Shown: piece after piece, positions 1 through 6,739 of the stretch
How positions within the stretch are numbered: position 1 is the stretch's first letter
Layout of the letters: each line of letters starts with the position of its first letter
From: a virus
Reading direction: 5' to 3' (one strand)
DNA length: 27,948 nucleotides
Virus record (IMG/VR): IMGVR_UViG_3300030085_001229
Coordinates: 1 to 27,948 of that record
The notes under the pieces: generated by a model
Database searches by the model: none
Seen by the model: only the letters and a program-made list of their open reading frames with translations
What the model was told of the DNA's origin: nothing
Made by a program: the position numbers and the translations under genes

Positions 1-623
1 TAGTCAAGGAACAAAAACATTTGATGATGGCGCAAGAATCAGAAGATTTAAATGAGATTGCAAATACTGTATCTAACTTAGTAGAAGCATGTACAAATAA
101 TACTATTCAAGCAAACTCCTCACCAGTATTTGATATAGAGTATATCTTTTTAAAGATTAGATCAAAGTCTGTAGGTGAGACAGCAAGAGTTATTGTAACT
201 TGTCCAGACGATGAAAAAACAAAGGTGCCAGTTACAATACCACTTGATGAAGTTGAAGTACAAATGTTTGACGATCATACAAATGTTGTGAATGTCACTG
301 ATACAATTAAAATCGTTATGAGATATCCAACACTAAATGACTATGCCTCGTATCTAAAACAAAATGATTCAAAACATATCTTTGATATGATAAATCAATG
401 TGTAGATGAAATACACTTTGATGAGAAAATCTATAAAAGAGTAGACATGACACAAAAGGATGTTGAAGAGTTTATAGATCAGATGAATACAGAACAGTTT
501 CAGAAAGTGACACAGTTTTTTGAAACTATGCCTAGACTTAGACATGAAATAAAAGTGACTAATCCTAATACAAAAGTAGAGAGTGAGGTTATGTTGGAGG
601 GCCTCCAGAGTTTTTTAGGGTAA
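1..623 (+). CDS. gp26: T4 gp26-like baseplate hub / tail assembly chaperone-like protein, 5'-truncated by the window edge
   Basis: The frame is open back to base 3. The first visible residues (VKEQKHLMMAQES) look like the internal VKEEK-x-LL-x-A-x-ES segment of the T4 gp26 family (T4_baseplate), so the true start lies upstream, roughly 40-50 codons by family comparison from memory. Family hallmarks follow: FDIEYIFLKIRSKSVGE early, a central acidic helical part, FFETMPRLRH near the C-terminus, and the closing LEGLQSFLG. In T4 this protein is needed to assemble the baseplate hub. It lies 30 bases before gp51, in a block ending with a tape-measure-like gene. The last codons contain a slippery heptamer (611-617) that could send a share of ribosomes into the gp51 frame. 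Family assignment is confident; a chaperone role is inference. Confidence 0.85.
   Translation, partial: VKEQKHLMMAQESEDLNEIANTVSNLVEACTNNTIQANSSPVFDIEYIFLKIRSKSVGETARVIVTCPDDEKTKVPVTIPLDEVEVQMFDDHTNVVNVTDTIKIVMRYPTLNDYASYLKQNDSKHIFDMINQCVDEIHFDEKIYKRVDMTQKDVEEFIDQMNTEQFQKVTQFFETMPRLRHEIKVTNPNTKVESEVMLEGLQSFLG
596..617 (+). promoter_or_regulatory. Candidate -1 programmed frameshift site (internal SD plus T TTT TTA)
   Basis: In the gp26 frame the codons are AGT TTT TTA GGG TAA, so 611-617 is the canonical X XXY YYZ heptamer T TTT TTA two codons before the stop. A strong internal Shine-Dalgarno, GGAGGG at 596-601, sits 9 nt upstream, an arrangement like the SD-stimulated -1 site of E. coli dnaX. 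Slipping back one base enters the frame that begins AGG at 617 and runs unbroken through gp51 to the stop at 812-814. The fusion would add 65 residues. GGAGG and CCTCC (596-606) are also self-complementary. Site and open frame are seen directly; use of the site is inferred. Confidence 0.55.
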
Positions 624-652
624 TCCTTTCGCATGATACACTAGAGAGTTAT

Positions 653-814
653 ATGAAAATAAACTTCGCCATGATACAACATCATCACTGGAGTTTAGAA
701 GAGATAGAAAATATGATGCCATGGGAAAGGGAAATATATGTAGGATTATTATCCAAGTGGATAAAAGAAGAAAATGAGAGAATGGAGAAGGAAAAACAGA
801 GAAGAAAACAATAA
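653..814 (+). CDS. gp51: T4 gp51-like baseplate hub assembly protein (53 aa; possibly the tail of a gp26-gp51 frameshift fusion)
   Basis: This short frame carries the block NFAMIQHHHWSLEEIENMMP followed by WEREIYVGLL, which I recognise as the conserved core of gp51-like proteins of T4-like marine phages (MMQHH-x-x-SL-x-x-IE-x-M-x-PWE pattern). In T4, gp51 is a catalyst of hub assembly that is not in the virion. The C-terminus is a charged helix rich in Glu, Lys and Arg. ATG at 653 has only a weak GAGAG upstream. The same frame is open back to 587, and the residues just before the ATG (LSHDTLESY) look like part of the family's N-terminus. That favours synthesis by -1 frameshifting from gp26 at 611-617, either alone or alongside initiation at 653. 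It is followed 20 bases later by the EF-hand membrane protein. Confidence 0.72.
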   Translation: MKINFAMIQHHHWSLEEIENMMPWEREIYVGLLSKWIKEENERMEKEKQRRKQ

Positions 815-834
815 ATAGTTCAAAGAGAGGAACA

Positions 835-1179
835 ATGATGGCACAGAAGAAACTAGAAAAGGGAAGTGAGTATGAACACCTTGATATAGATGGCGATGGT
901 ATTGTTACAGATGAAGAGCTTGATATGGATGAAAGAATGATGAGATTAGAGAATGAAGATAAAAGACAAGATGCACAAAGATACATGGCATGGTTTGCAC
1001 TATGGGGTATGTTGTTATATCCCTCTTTAGTTGTAATTGCACTGTTAATAGGATTAGATCAAGCTGCAAAGATACTAGGTGATATGGCCGCAGTTTACTA
1101 TGTCTCCGTAGCAGCGATTGTGGCCGCATACTTTGGTACACAAGCATTGAACAACAAGAATAATGGAGTCAAGAAATAA
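835..1179 (+). CDS. Two-TM membrane protein with one canonical EF-hand loop
   Basis: The 114-residue product starts at ATG 835 (or the next ATG, 838) behind AGAGAGG. Residues 17-28 form a textbook 12-residue EF-hand calcium loop: DIDGDGIVTDEE, with Asp at positions 1, 3 and 5, Gly at 6, a hydrophobic residue at 8 and Glu at 12. A charged stretch follows. Two hydrophobic helices span about 52-74 and 80-105, and the tail is basic (NNKNNGVKK). Its stop overlaps the start of the tape-measure-like gene (TAATG). I do not recognise the family. Between hub/chaperone genes and the tape measure, it could be a virion or injection-associated membrane protein or a holin-like protein. Calcium binding follows from the motif; the function is unknown. 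Confidence 0.75.
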   Translation: MMAQKKLEKGSEYEHLDIDGDGIVTDEELDMDERMMRLENEDKRQDAQRYMAWFALWGMLLYPSLVVIALLIGLDQAAKILGDMAAVYYVSVAAIVAAYFGTQALNNKNNGVKK

Positions 1180-3077
1180 TGGCTGACAAATTTGATCCAC
1201 AGATTATTGCAGAACTCAAAAAACAAAATGAGGAACTAAAAGCAAATCGTGAAGCACAAAAACAATCAGACATTGAAGCAAAAAAGTATAGTGCAGAACA
1301 AGTTGCAGAGATAAGAAAACTCGCATCCTCTAATAAAAAAGGTGTATCTAAAGCTGCAAAAGAACAAGCCCAGAATGATATAAAACAACTAGACAATCAG
1401 GCAAAACTTCTTGGTATATCAGCAGAAGAATTGACTGCTAGGCAAAGAGAAAAAGATGATATAGAAGCACAGAAACAAAAACTAGATGAGATGAGAGCTG
1501 CAATAGAAGCTGCTGGTGGTAATGCAGATGAGAACCTTGCACTACAGAGAGAACAGGCTTCTATCGCAAAACAAGAAGCAAGACTAGAAGCAAAAAATAA
1601 ATTAGGTATGGCTGGTAGAATGAAAGAGGAAGCGAAAGATAGGGCTGCATCTCTCAAGGCAACTCTTTCATCACTCACATCACTAGAGGGATTGAAAGAT
1701 GGTCTAAAAGGACTTGGTGGTGGTGTAGTAGATATGGCGAAAAAGGGTGGTGGTGGATTGATGGATATGCTTAAAAAAGGTGCATTAGCACTTGCACTCC
1801 CAGCAATCTTTGCATTTGTAAACAGTAAGTATTTCGATCAACTTAAAAACTTTATCATGGATAAGGCAGTTCCTGCTGTTATGGCACTTGTAGATGTATT
1901 TAAAACATATATCATTCCAGCACTTACAAGTGTTTTTAACTTCCTAATGAAAGAGATATATCCAATTATTGAAAAAGTGTTTATCGACACTTTCAAGAAT
2001 ATCAAAAATTTGTTTGGTGATATCAAGGGTGCATTTGACAAGTTTGCAAGTGGTGACTTCCTTGGTGGTATCTCAGATTTAATTCTTGGTATCGGTAAGT
2101 TTTTTAGGGGTATTATGGACACAGCAATAACTGCTATCTATAATGTAATTGCTTCAATCTTTGGACTAGAGAAATCAGATTCTATATTTGGTTCTATCAA
2201 AAATTTCTTTACAAGTGCATATGATTCAGTAGTTGGTTCTTTGAGTAAATTTGGAAACTTTATAAAAGACACAGTTATGTCTGGATTTAATAATATCAAA
2301 AAGTTTTTTGGTTCTATATTTAGTTTTGGTAAAGACATTGCTTCTAAAATCTTTTCTGGCGCCAACTTTCTTTTAGATTTTGTCAAAGAGAAGTTTCAAA
2401 ATGTCATAGGTTTCTTCAAAGATTTATTTTCATTCAAGCCAGGCGATAGTTTTGCAACTAAGTTTATAGATATCATTTTGGCACCATATAACCTTGCAAT
2501 CAATTTTATCAGAGATATCTTTGGGTTTGGTAAAGATGAACAAGGTAATGTTAAACCTTTTAGTCTTGGTAAATTTATCATGGGTATTGTTGATGATGTC
2601 ATAGATTGGTTTGGTAGTTTCTTTGATTTTGACATAGGTGGTTTAATGTCTGGCGATGGGGATGCTATGAAATCAGTTCTGAGGGCGATGTTACCAGCAC
2701 CAGACTTTCTATCTTTTACGCTACCAGAAATAAGTCTCGGCCCTCTTGGTAAGTTTGGTGGACAAAAAATAAATCTTAATCCTATACCAGATGGATACTA
2801 TAAAATGGCAGGTATTGATCCTAAAACTGGTTTAGATGTTGAGACAAATAAAAATGCAGTAGAGAGTGTTACTACAGACCCAGTTGCAGAAGCAGAAAAG
2901 AAAAAGTTTATCACTGGTTCAGAACAAATGAAAAATCAACAAGGACTGGCAGGACAAACTACGATAATTGATGTAAGTGATAAAAAGAAAATAAATCAGC
3001 CAACCACAACATATCAAGGGCAGTCATTGTTATCAAACAACAACCGCCCCGATAGTACAGTTCATGCTTTCTACTAG
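1179..3077 (+). CDS. Large tape-measure-like tail protein (possible gp29-position counterpart)
   Basis: The product has 632 residues. Residues 1 to about 150 are a long charged coiled coil rich in Lys, Glu, Gln and Ala, interrupted by a second coil around 90-150. After a Gly-rich stretch (GLGGGVVDMAKKGGGG, near 180-197) comes a long run of amphipathic and hydrophobic helices (about 200-500) with recurring FF, FG and IFGF/FSFGKD motifs and a GDFLGGISDLI segment, all typical of tape-measure proteins. The C-terminal 100 residues are polar and low in structure. Gene order (chaperone-like genes immediately upstream) supports a tail-length or hub role. The start overlaps the stop of the EF-hand gene. 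Its stop shares two bases with the gp32 stop on the other strand. It is structural by composition and context; I cannot identify it further by sequence. Confidence 0.6.
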   Translation: MADKFDPQIIAELKKQNEELKANREAQKQSDIEAKKYSAEQVAEIRKLASSNKKGVSKAAKEQAQNDIKQLDNQAKLLGISAEELTARQREKDDIEAQKQKLDEMRAAIEAAGGNADENLALQREQASIAKQEARLEAKNKLGMAGRMKEEAKDRAASLKATLSSLTSLEGLKDGLKGLGGGVVDMAKKGGGGLMDMLKKGALALALPAIFAFVNSKYFDQLKNFIMDKAVPAVMALVDVFKTYIIPALTSVFNFLMKEIYPIIEKVFIDTFKNIKNLFGDIKGAFDKFASGDFLGGISDLILGIGKFFRGIMDTAITAIYNVIASIFGLEKSDSIFGSIKNFFTSAYDSVVGSLSKFGNFIKDTVMSGFNNIKKFFGSIFSFGKDIASKIFSGANFLLDFVKEKFQNVIGFFKDLFSFKPGDSFATKFIDIILAPYNLAINFIRDIFGFGKDEQGNVKPFSLGKFIMGIVDDVIDWFGSFFDFDIGGLMSGDGDAMKSVLRAMLPAPDFLSFTLPEISLGPLGKFGGQKINLNPIPDGYYKMAGIDPKTGLDVETNKNAVESVTTDPVAEAEKKKFITGSEQMKNQQGLAGQTTIIDVSDKKKINQPTTTYQGQSLLSNNNRPDSTVHAFY

Positions 3078-3976
3078 TTAGATGCTAATTTCTCAAAGTA
3101 TGACATAGTATCGTCATCTTCTTCCTCGGCCTTTTGGGCCTTGTTATTGAAATCATCAGCACTCATAATAGGTTTAGTATCAACAACTGGTTCTACTGGA
3201 TCATCCATAATAGATTCTGCTGTCTTTGCAGTTACAGTTCCAGATAGAACGACATCTAGACGAGTCTTGAGTTCGTCATAAGATTTAAAGTTAGTCGGTG
3301 CAAGAAACTCTTGTAAGTCATGTTGACTATTAAAGACTTCTTCCATCTTCTCATCATTATCAAACAATGCAGATGGAGCATCAAACTCTGACTTATCATA
3401 GTTCCAATAACCATCTACTTTTCTGATTTTAAGTTTGAAGTTTGCACCTTCATCCAAATCAAAAGCATTTAGAGGTTTCTCATCTTCAAATGCTGGTGTT
3501 GCGGCCTCTGAGATTTTATCCCAAATCTTTTTACCATATCTGAACAAGAAAACTTTACCTTCGTTCTCTGGATGTTTAGGGTCACTTACGACATAGATAT
3601 TTGAGTAGTAAGACAACTTTCTCTTTTGTTTACGAGCAAGTTCCTTATCTGACTCTACACCACTGTTCCACAATGCAGTATTGTGTTCTGACACTGGATC
3701 TTTTTGCCCAGGCAAAGTAGTAAGAGAGTTCTCAATATACCACTGTCCAGTTGGGCCTTGAAATGCATGAGAATACAATTTTACCCATGATTTCGTCATG
3801 TCGGTTGCAGGCAAGAAACGAATGACAGCGTAACCATTACCAGATTTATCTAGTTCTGGTTTCCACATTCTTTCGTCTACATATGATTTTTTCTCTACTT
3901 GAGGTTTATCATCTTCCTTGATTGCACCAAGTAGTTTGTCCAAGGACTTGGACTTTCTATACTCTTCTAATGACAT
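3074..3976 (-). CDS. gp32: gp32-like single-stranded DNA-binding protein
   Basis: The product has 300 residues, matching T4 gp32 (301). It has a basic N-terminus for cooperative binding, then the OB-fold core with the diagnostic stretches SYYSNIYVVSDPKHPENEGK and FRYGKKIWDKI, the equivalent of T4's SYWANILVVKDP...NEGKVFKYRFGKKIWDKI. The C-terminus is acidic (AEEEDDDTMSYFEKLASN), the usual partner-binding tail. The ENSLTTLPGQKDPVSEHNT region stands where T4 has its zinc-binding Cys-rich segment, and the whole protein contains no cysteine, so zinc is not bound the T4 way. The start is well supported by AAGGAG 7-8 bases upstream. The protein coats replication and recombination intermediates. It is the last gene of the minus-strand block and converges on the tail gene. 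Confidence 0.95.
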   Translation of the reverse strand: MSLEEYRKSKSLDKLLGAIKEDDKPQVEKKSYVDERMWKPELDKSGNGYAVIRFLPATDMTKSWVKLYSHAFQGPTGQWYIENSLTTLPGQKDPVSEHNTALWNSGVESDKELARKQKRKLSYYSNIYVVSDPKHPENEGKVFLFRYGKKIWDKISEAATPAFEDEKPLNAFDLDEGANFKLKIRKVDGYWNYDKSEFDAPSALFDNDEKMEEVFNSQHDLQEFLAPTNFKSYDELKTRLDVVLSGTVTAKTAESIMDDPVEPVVDTKPIMSADDFNNKAQKAEEEDDDTMSYFEKLASN

Positions 3977-3977
3977 T

Positions 3978-4751
3978 TTATACTCCTTTTTCGTATGTTT
4001 CGTATGTTATCGTTTGTATATTTGTGCCTGTAGTTTCAATCCATTCATTACGATCATCAATCTTATAGAACTTCGTATTAGGAAACTCTTTAAGTATAGT
4101 CTTAAATTGATTATCCCAGTTTATAGTATTGAAACCTTTGGCGGTTTCGGATACATAATTCATTGTACCCTTATACATGTTATTTATAGGTTTACCATAA
4201 TCATTTCCATCAAAACCTACCATGTATAATTCTGTTGCACCACTTTGACATGCAAGATGTATCGCAGTGTTCCCACAAGACCATCCTTTTGGAAACTGTA
4301 TGGTTTCTACCATATCTTTAACATCTACATGTGTAATATATAATCCTACATTATAAGATAACTTTTCTCTCAAGTCATTCTCATCTAAATTAGGATTAAG
4401 TGCCATATATTCTTTTATTGTATTCTCTACAGATTCTTGTGTTTTACCTTGAACTACACAACCACTGTTAATTTCTCTTTGTTCTGTTTCGTGTATCTTA
4501 CCTTCTTCCCATCCCATAATCAGACTTTCTACGCCAAACTCTGGTGGTAAAACTTCCCAATCTGTAAAATAACATTTATTCTTTTCTGCATATCCACTTT
4601 CGTATATCTCTTGTTGCATATTATAGTCTACAGAAACTAGATTGTCAACATCTAAATCACGATAGGCTGCATTACATCCCCAAGTGATTGTCCACTCGTT
4701 ATGTGACATGACTCTTCTAGATTCACCATTTCCGTAAACTATATGTTTCAT
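3978..4751 (-). CDS. Rossmann-type protein resembling the DUF115/MptE-like or GT42-like superfamily
   Basis: The product has 257 residues. The N-terminus (KHIVYGNGESRR, residues 2-13) is a nucleotide-binding-like loop after a first strand, followed by SVDYNMQQE. Near the C-terminus GWSCGNTAIHLACQSGA leads into ELYMVGFDGND, the G-x(n)-A-x(n)-G-x-x-x-IYL-x-G-x-D arrangement that I associate with DUF115/MptE-like pyrophosphokinases and sialyltransferase-like (GT42) folds. Such proteins use nucleotide-activated substrates, so a cell-surface or small-molecule transfer reaction is possible, but the substrate cannot be read from the sequence. It lies immediately upstream of gp32 (1 bp gap) and overlaps the 2OG oxygenase gene by 4 bases, so it is co-transcribed with both. 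Confidence 0.5.
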   Translation of the reverse strand: MKHIVYGNGESRRVMSHNEWTITWGCNAAYRDLDVDNLVSVDYNMQQEIYESGYAEKNKCYFTDWEVLPPEFGVESLIMGWEEGKIHETEQREINSGCVVQGKTQESVENTIKEYMALNPNLDENDLREKLSYNVGLYITHVDVKDMVETIQFPKGWSCGNTAIHLACQSGATELYMVGFDGNDYGKPINNMYKGTMNYVSETAKGFNTINWDNQFKTILKEFPNTKFYKIDDRNEWIETTGTNIQTITYETYEKGV

Positions 4752-5452
4752 TTGGACATACTTCTTGTTATCTCACCCTCAGCATTATTACTTTGCACTG
4801 AATATTCTGCCTGTTCTCTATTAAAGAATCTTTCTTCTTTCTTGAAGTTTAGTTTGTAATGATCTCTATCTGATAGATTTGCAAGTATATTAAATGCAAG
4901 ACTTACTCTAGTGTGTTCTGTATTATTCTTTGCAAACCCATGATACAAGTATGAGTTAAACATAATCAAAGAACCTTTTGTGCATGGAAAAGCAAGTTGA
5001 TTCTGAAAGTTTGGATTACCTCTGTTATAGTGTTTTCTCAATGACATAAATGGGTCAGTATTAAATGCAACCTTTTCAAAAACCAAAGGTGGATGCTGTG
5101 GAACAGACTCAAAGTAATATACACCACTGATAATAGAATTACCATGATTATGTGTATTCTGATGTGAGCCTGGCTTTGCTTCGTTTATCCAACTCTCATG
5201 TATCCAATATTCATCGTATGCAATCTGCATGACATTATCAAGATAGTCTTTTGTACATTCCTCAAACCAAACTTTTAAATCTTTCATCTCTGGTTTTTCT
5301 ACGATGTTTGGTAACTCATCACCAAACTGTGTAGTATTAGGATTGTTACCACCCTGACCAACAAATTTAAAATCACTCTTGTAAACTGGTGGATTAGGAT
5401 TATTATAAATCTTAATTACACCTAGAGGGAATATTGGAATGCCACCATTCAT
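4748..5452 (-). CDS. 2-oxoglutarate/Fe(II)-dependent oxygenase-like protein
   Basis: The product has 234 residues. The core WINEAKPGSHQNTHNHGNS, then SGVYYFE, followed by KGSLIMFNSYLYHGF and HTRVSLAFNI, fits the putative 2OG-Fe(II) oxygenase family common in marine T4-like phages (TIGR02466/2OG-FeII_Oxy_5 type). Likely metal ligands are His101 and/or His103 with the distal His171, and Arg182 is placed to hold 2-oxoglutarate. These enzymes hydroxylate proteins, nucleic acids or small molecules; the phage target is unknown. It overlaps both neighbours by 4 bases (ATGA), so it belongs to a translationally coupled set with the Sm-like protein and the DUF115-like protein. The fold is confident; the substrate is unknown. 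Confidence 0.8.
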   Translation of the reverse strand: MNGGIPIFPLGVIKIYNNPNPPVYKSDFKFVGQGGNNPNTTQFGDELPNIVEKPEMKDLKVWFEECTKDYLDNVMQIAYDEYWIHESWINEAKPGSHQNTHNHGNSIISGVYYFESVPQHPPLVFEKVAFNTDPFMSLRKHYNRGNPNFQNQLAFPCTKGSLIMFNSYLYHGFAKNNTEHTRVSLAFNILANLSDRDHYKLNFKKEERFFNREQAEYSVQSNNAEGEITRSMSK

Positions 5453-5724
5453 AATTTTAGTCCACTAACTATTTCCGTATATGCCTTATTTATGTCTGGA
5501 TTAGACTTTGTGACCATCACAACACCACCAGCACGAAAGATTGCACTTTTAGCGTTCTCTTCGCCTGTCATACAAACACCTCTTGCAAATCCCATTTTAC
5601 CTTCTGGCGTATTTACAATCATTTTTGGATTATCTAGATGAACACCAGTATCATCATTCTTGTCTAATCGACCAACAAACTCACCAGCGTTGGTCAGAAC
5701 TGTAACTAAATCACCTTTGTTCAT
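5449..5724 (-). CDS. Sm/Lsm-like small protein
   Basis: The product has 91 residues. The N-terminal half (KGDLVTVLTNAGEFVGRLDK, then DTGVHLDNPKMIV) matches the Sm1 motif pattern: hydrophobic strand, x-x-G-x-x-x-x-G-x-L, D-x-x-x-x-x-L. The remainder is a second strand pair containing GVVMV. From memory, an Sm-like protein of presumed cyanophage origin has been solved structurally, so phage-encoded Sm folds are known in marine phages. Host Sm-fold proteins such as Hfq bind RNA and assemble as rings; whether this one does is inference. It has ATGA overlaps with both neighbours. It is not Hfq itself, since no Hfq Sm2 motif is visible. Confidence 0.6.
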   Translation of the reverse strand: MNKGDLVTVLTNAGEFVGRLDKNDDTGVHLDNPKMIVNTPEGKMGFARGVCMTGEENAKSAIFRAGGVVMVTKSNPDINKAYTEIVSGLKL

Positions 5725-5900
5725 CTTTTCACCCTATATCCTTTCGGCCACATTGGTTTCCTCATAGAGAGTTCTTTTACTCTCTCCATAAGTTCTTTGT
5801 TTTTAACAACCAATTCTGCATTGTTAAACTCCAAAGTTTTAATGCGATCTTTCATAGTGTCGCACTTTGCTTCAAAAAAACCTTCACTTCTTTTTGACAT
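5721..5900 (-). CDS. Small coiled-coil protein, function unknown
   Basis: The 59-residue product is read from ATG 5900, which has AGGATGG about 5 bases upstream. An earlier in-frame ATG at 5909 sits right on the purine stretch and is less likely. Residues from about 10 to 45 form one heptad-like helix (DTMKDRIKTLEFNNAELVVK, then NKELMERVKELS), with a short basic tail. It is the first gene after the promoter at 5941-5969 and overlaps the Sm-like gene by 4 bases, so it opens that operon. There is no recognisable enzyme motif. Confidence 0.7.
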   Translation of the reverse strand: MSKRSEGFFEAKCDTMKDRIKTLEFNNAELVVKNKELMERVKELSMRKPMWPKGYRVKR

Positions 5901-5940
5901 AATTACCATCCTATCTATGCCTGTTTAAATTATTAGAATC

Positions 5941-5969
5941 ATAGTATCACAAAACCCACCTAATGTCAA
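5941..5969 (-). promoter_or_regulatory. Sigma-70-type promoter TTGACA-N17-TACTAT
   Basis: Read on the minus strand, TTGACA is at 5969-5964 and TACTAT at 5946-5941, with a 17-base spacer, in the only gap (about 70 bases) between the gp33-like gene and the coiled-coil gene at 5721-5900. It would drive the operon 5900 down to gp32. It matches the other TTGAC(A/T)-N17-TAnnnT promoters in this window. Confidence 0.7.
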
Positions 5970-5972
5970 CTA

Positions 5973-6194
5973 CTAAATTGGTAATTTTGCATGTTTAGGT
6001 AAGAAATGTAAATCTCTTGCATTTGCTTCAATCTTTTCTTTTAGTCCTTTACTGATTAGTCTTGCAACTGTATCAGGCTCTATATTCTCTGTGTGACAAT
6101 AATCTAATACAGCATCCATATGTGATATATTTTTCTCTTTTGCAATAGACTCTATTTTCATAGAGAATGATTTAGAGTTTTGTTTAAATTTCAT
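5973..6194 (-). CDS. gp33: gp33-like late-transcription accessory protein
   Basis: The product has 73 residues. Its pattern (FSMKIESIAKEKNISHMDAV, then LDYC, then RLISKGLKEKIEANARDLHF, then the LPKHAKLPI tail) is the one I know from gp33 homologues of marine T4-like phages. T4 gp33 binds host RNA polymerase and links it to the sliding clamp for late transcription. The product is helical and compact, shorter than T4 gp33 (112 aa) as usual in marine phages. It overlaps the upstream membrane-protein gene by 4 bases. The presence of TATAAATA boxes in intergenic positions here is consistent with a working late-promoter system. The assignment rests on motif memory, so it is moderate. Confidence 0.65.
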   Translation of the reverse strand: MKFKQNSKSFSMKIESIAKEKNISHMDAVLDYCHTENIEPDTVARLISKGLKEKIEANARDLHFLPKHAKLPI

Positions 6195-6532
6195 TCGTGT
6201 TCTCCACCAACATCGTTTGGATCTAGTGGTATTCTTTTACCATTGTGATATATCGCTCTTGAACGACTTGGTGTACGATAACCCCAATCCATGTCTCGTG
6301 TAACTTTGAATGTTGCAACTGTTACGACTATCGCACCAATAATAATTAAGTGAGCGATTGCAGTAAAACCAAATACCCACATACTACCAAAGTACATAGA
6401 AAATGCTACACACCACATCCATGCTAATATCTGCATGACCATATGTCTTACATTTAAGTCTGGGATATGTCTTAGTGGATTCACATCGGCGTTCATTACA
6501 CCTTCCCAAGAATCATAAATAAATTTTCTCAT
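6191..6532 (-). CDS. Two-TM membrane protein, function unknown
   Basis: I start this at ATG 6532 (MRKFIYDSWEG), which has GAGG five bases upstream, giving 113 residues. An in-frame GTG at 6583 would begin inside the stem-loop that follows the tmRNA and has no ribosome-binding site. Two hydrophobic helices (about MVMQILAWMWCVAFSMYFGS and WVFGFTAIAHLIIIGAIVV) span roughly residues 32-80. The soluble C-terminus is basic then polar (RTPSRSRAIYHNGKRIPLDP, ending GGEHE). It follows the tmRNA coding piece directly and overlaps the gp33-like gene by 4 bases. The protein looks conserved in marine phages, but I know no function. Confidence 0.75.
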   Translation of the reverse strand: MRKFIYDSWEGVMNADVNPLRHIPDLNVRHMVMQILAWMWCVAFSMYFGSMWVFGFTAIAHLIIIGAIVVTVATFKVTRDMDWGYRTPSRSRAIYHNGKRIPLDPNDVGGEHE

Positions 6533-6554
6533 TTCAACCTCATAAAAATTAAGT

Positions 6555-6584
6555 GGTGGTGTTTCTGTTTCCAAGTACACCACC
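6555..6584 (-). terminator. 8-bp stem-loop after the tmRNA tag, terminator-like or tmRNA 3' structure
   Basis: GGTGGTGT (6584-6577) is perfectly complementary to ACACCACC (6562-6555) with a 14-nt loop. It is followed by ACTTAATTTTTA, a weak U-rich run. It could define the 3' end of the tmRNA coding piece, by termination or as a processing boundary, or be a post-tag helix. It lies entirely upstream of the next gene's preferred start (6532). Confidence 0.5.
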
Positions 6585-6724
6585 GAAACTCAGTAGTATT
6601 AGGCTGCGAGAGCGTAATCTACAGATGCAAAATTATCGTTTGCATTTACTTTTTTGACCTATTAGGCAGTCATCCCACAATTCTACTCTCATCTATCTCT
6701 GTCTGTCGATCCTATTTCAGCCCC
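6555..6724 (-). ncRNA. ssrA: tmRNA coding piece with proteolysis tag ANDNFASVDYALAA
   Basis: The 5' end GGGGCTGA at 6724 continues as AATAGGATCGAC, the equivalent of E. coli TTCTGGATTCGAC. A structured stretch follows, with CCT-AAT-AGG as a small hairpin before GTCAAAAAAGTAAAT. The resume codon is GCA (6643-6641). The encoded tag is 14 residues, ending at TAA (6601-6599); with the tRNA-borne alanine it would be AANDNFASVDYALAA. ANDN at the start is typical of alphaproteobacterial tags and LAA is the ClpXP-type degron. The 3' end is not certain; an 8-bp hairpin at 6584-6555 lies just past the tag. Confidence 0.88.
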
Positions 6725-6739
6725 ATCAAAAGCACATGA

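Noticed and set aside
4181-4188. TATAAATA matches inside genes (also 7290-7297, 18706-18713, 23134-23141)
   Set aside because: In such AT-rich DNA several chance matches to an 8-mer are expected. These are within coding sequence without the near-start position seen for the accepted late boxes.
6191-6583. GTG start at 6583 for the two-TM protein
   Set aside because: It would start inside the stem-loop after the tmRNA tag and has no ribosome-binding site, whereas ATG 6532 has GAGG at good distance.
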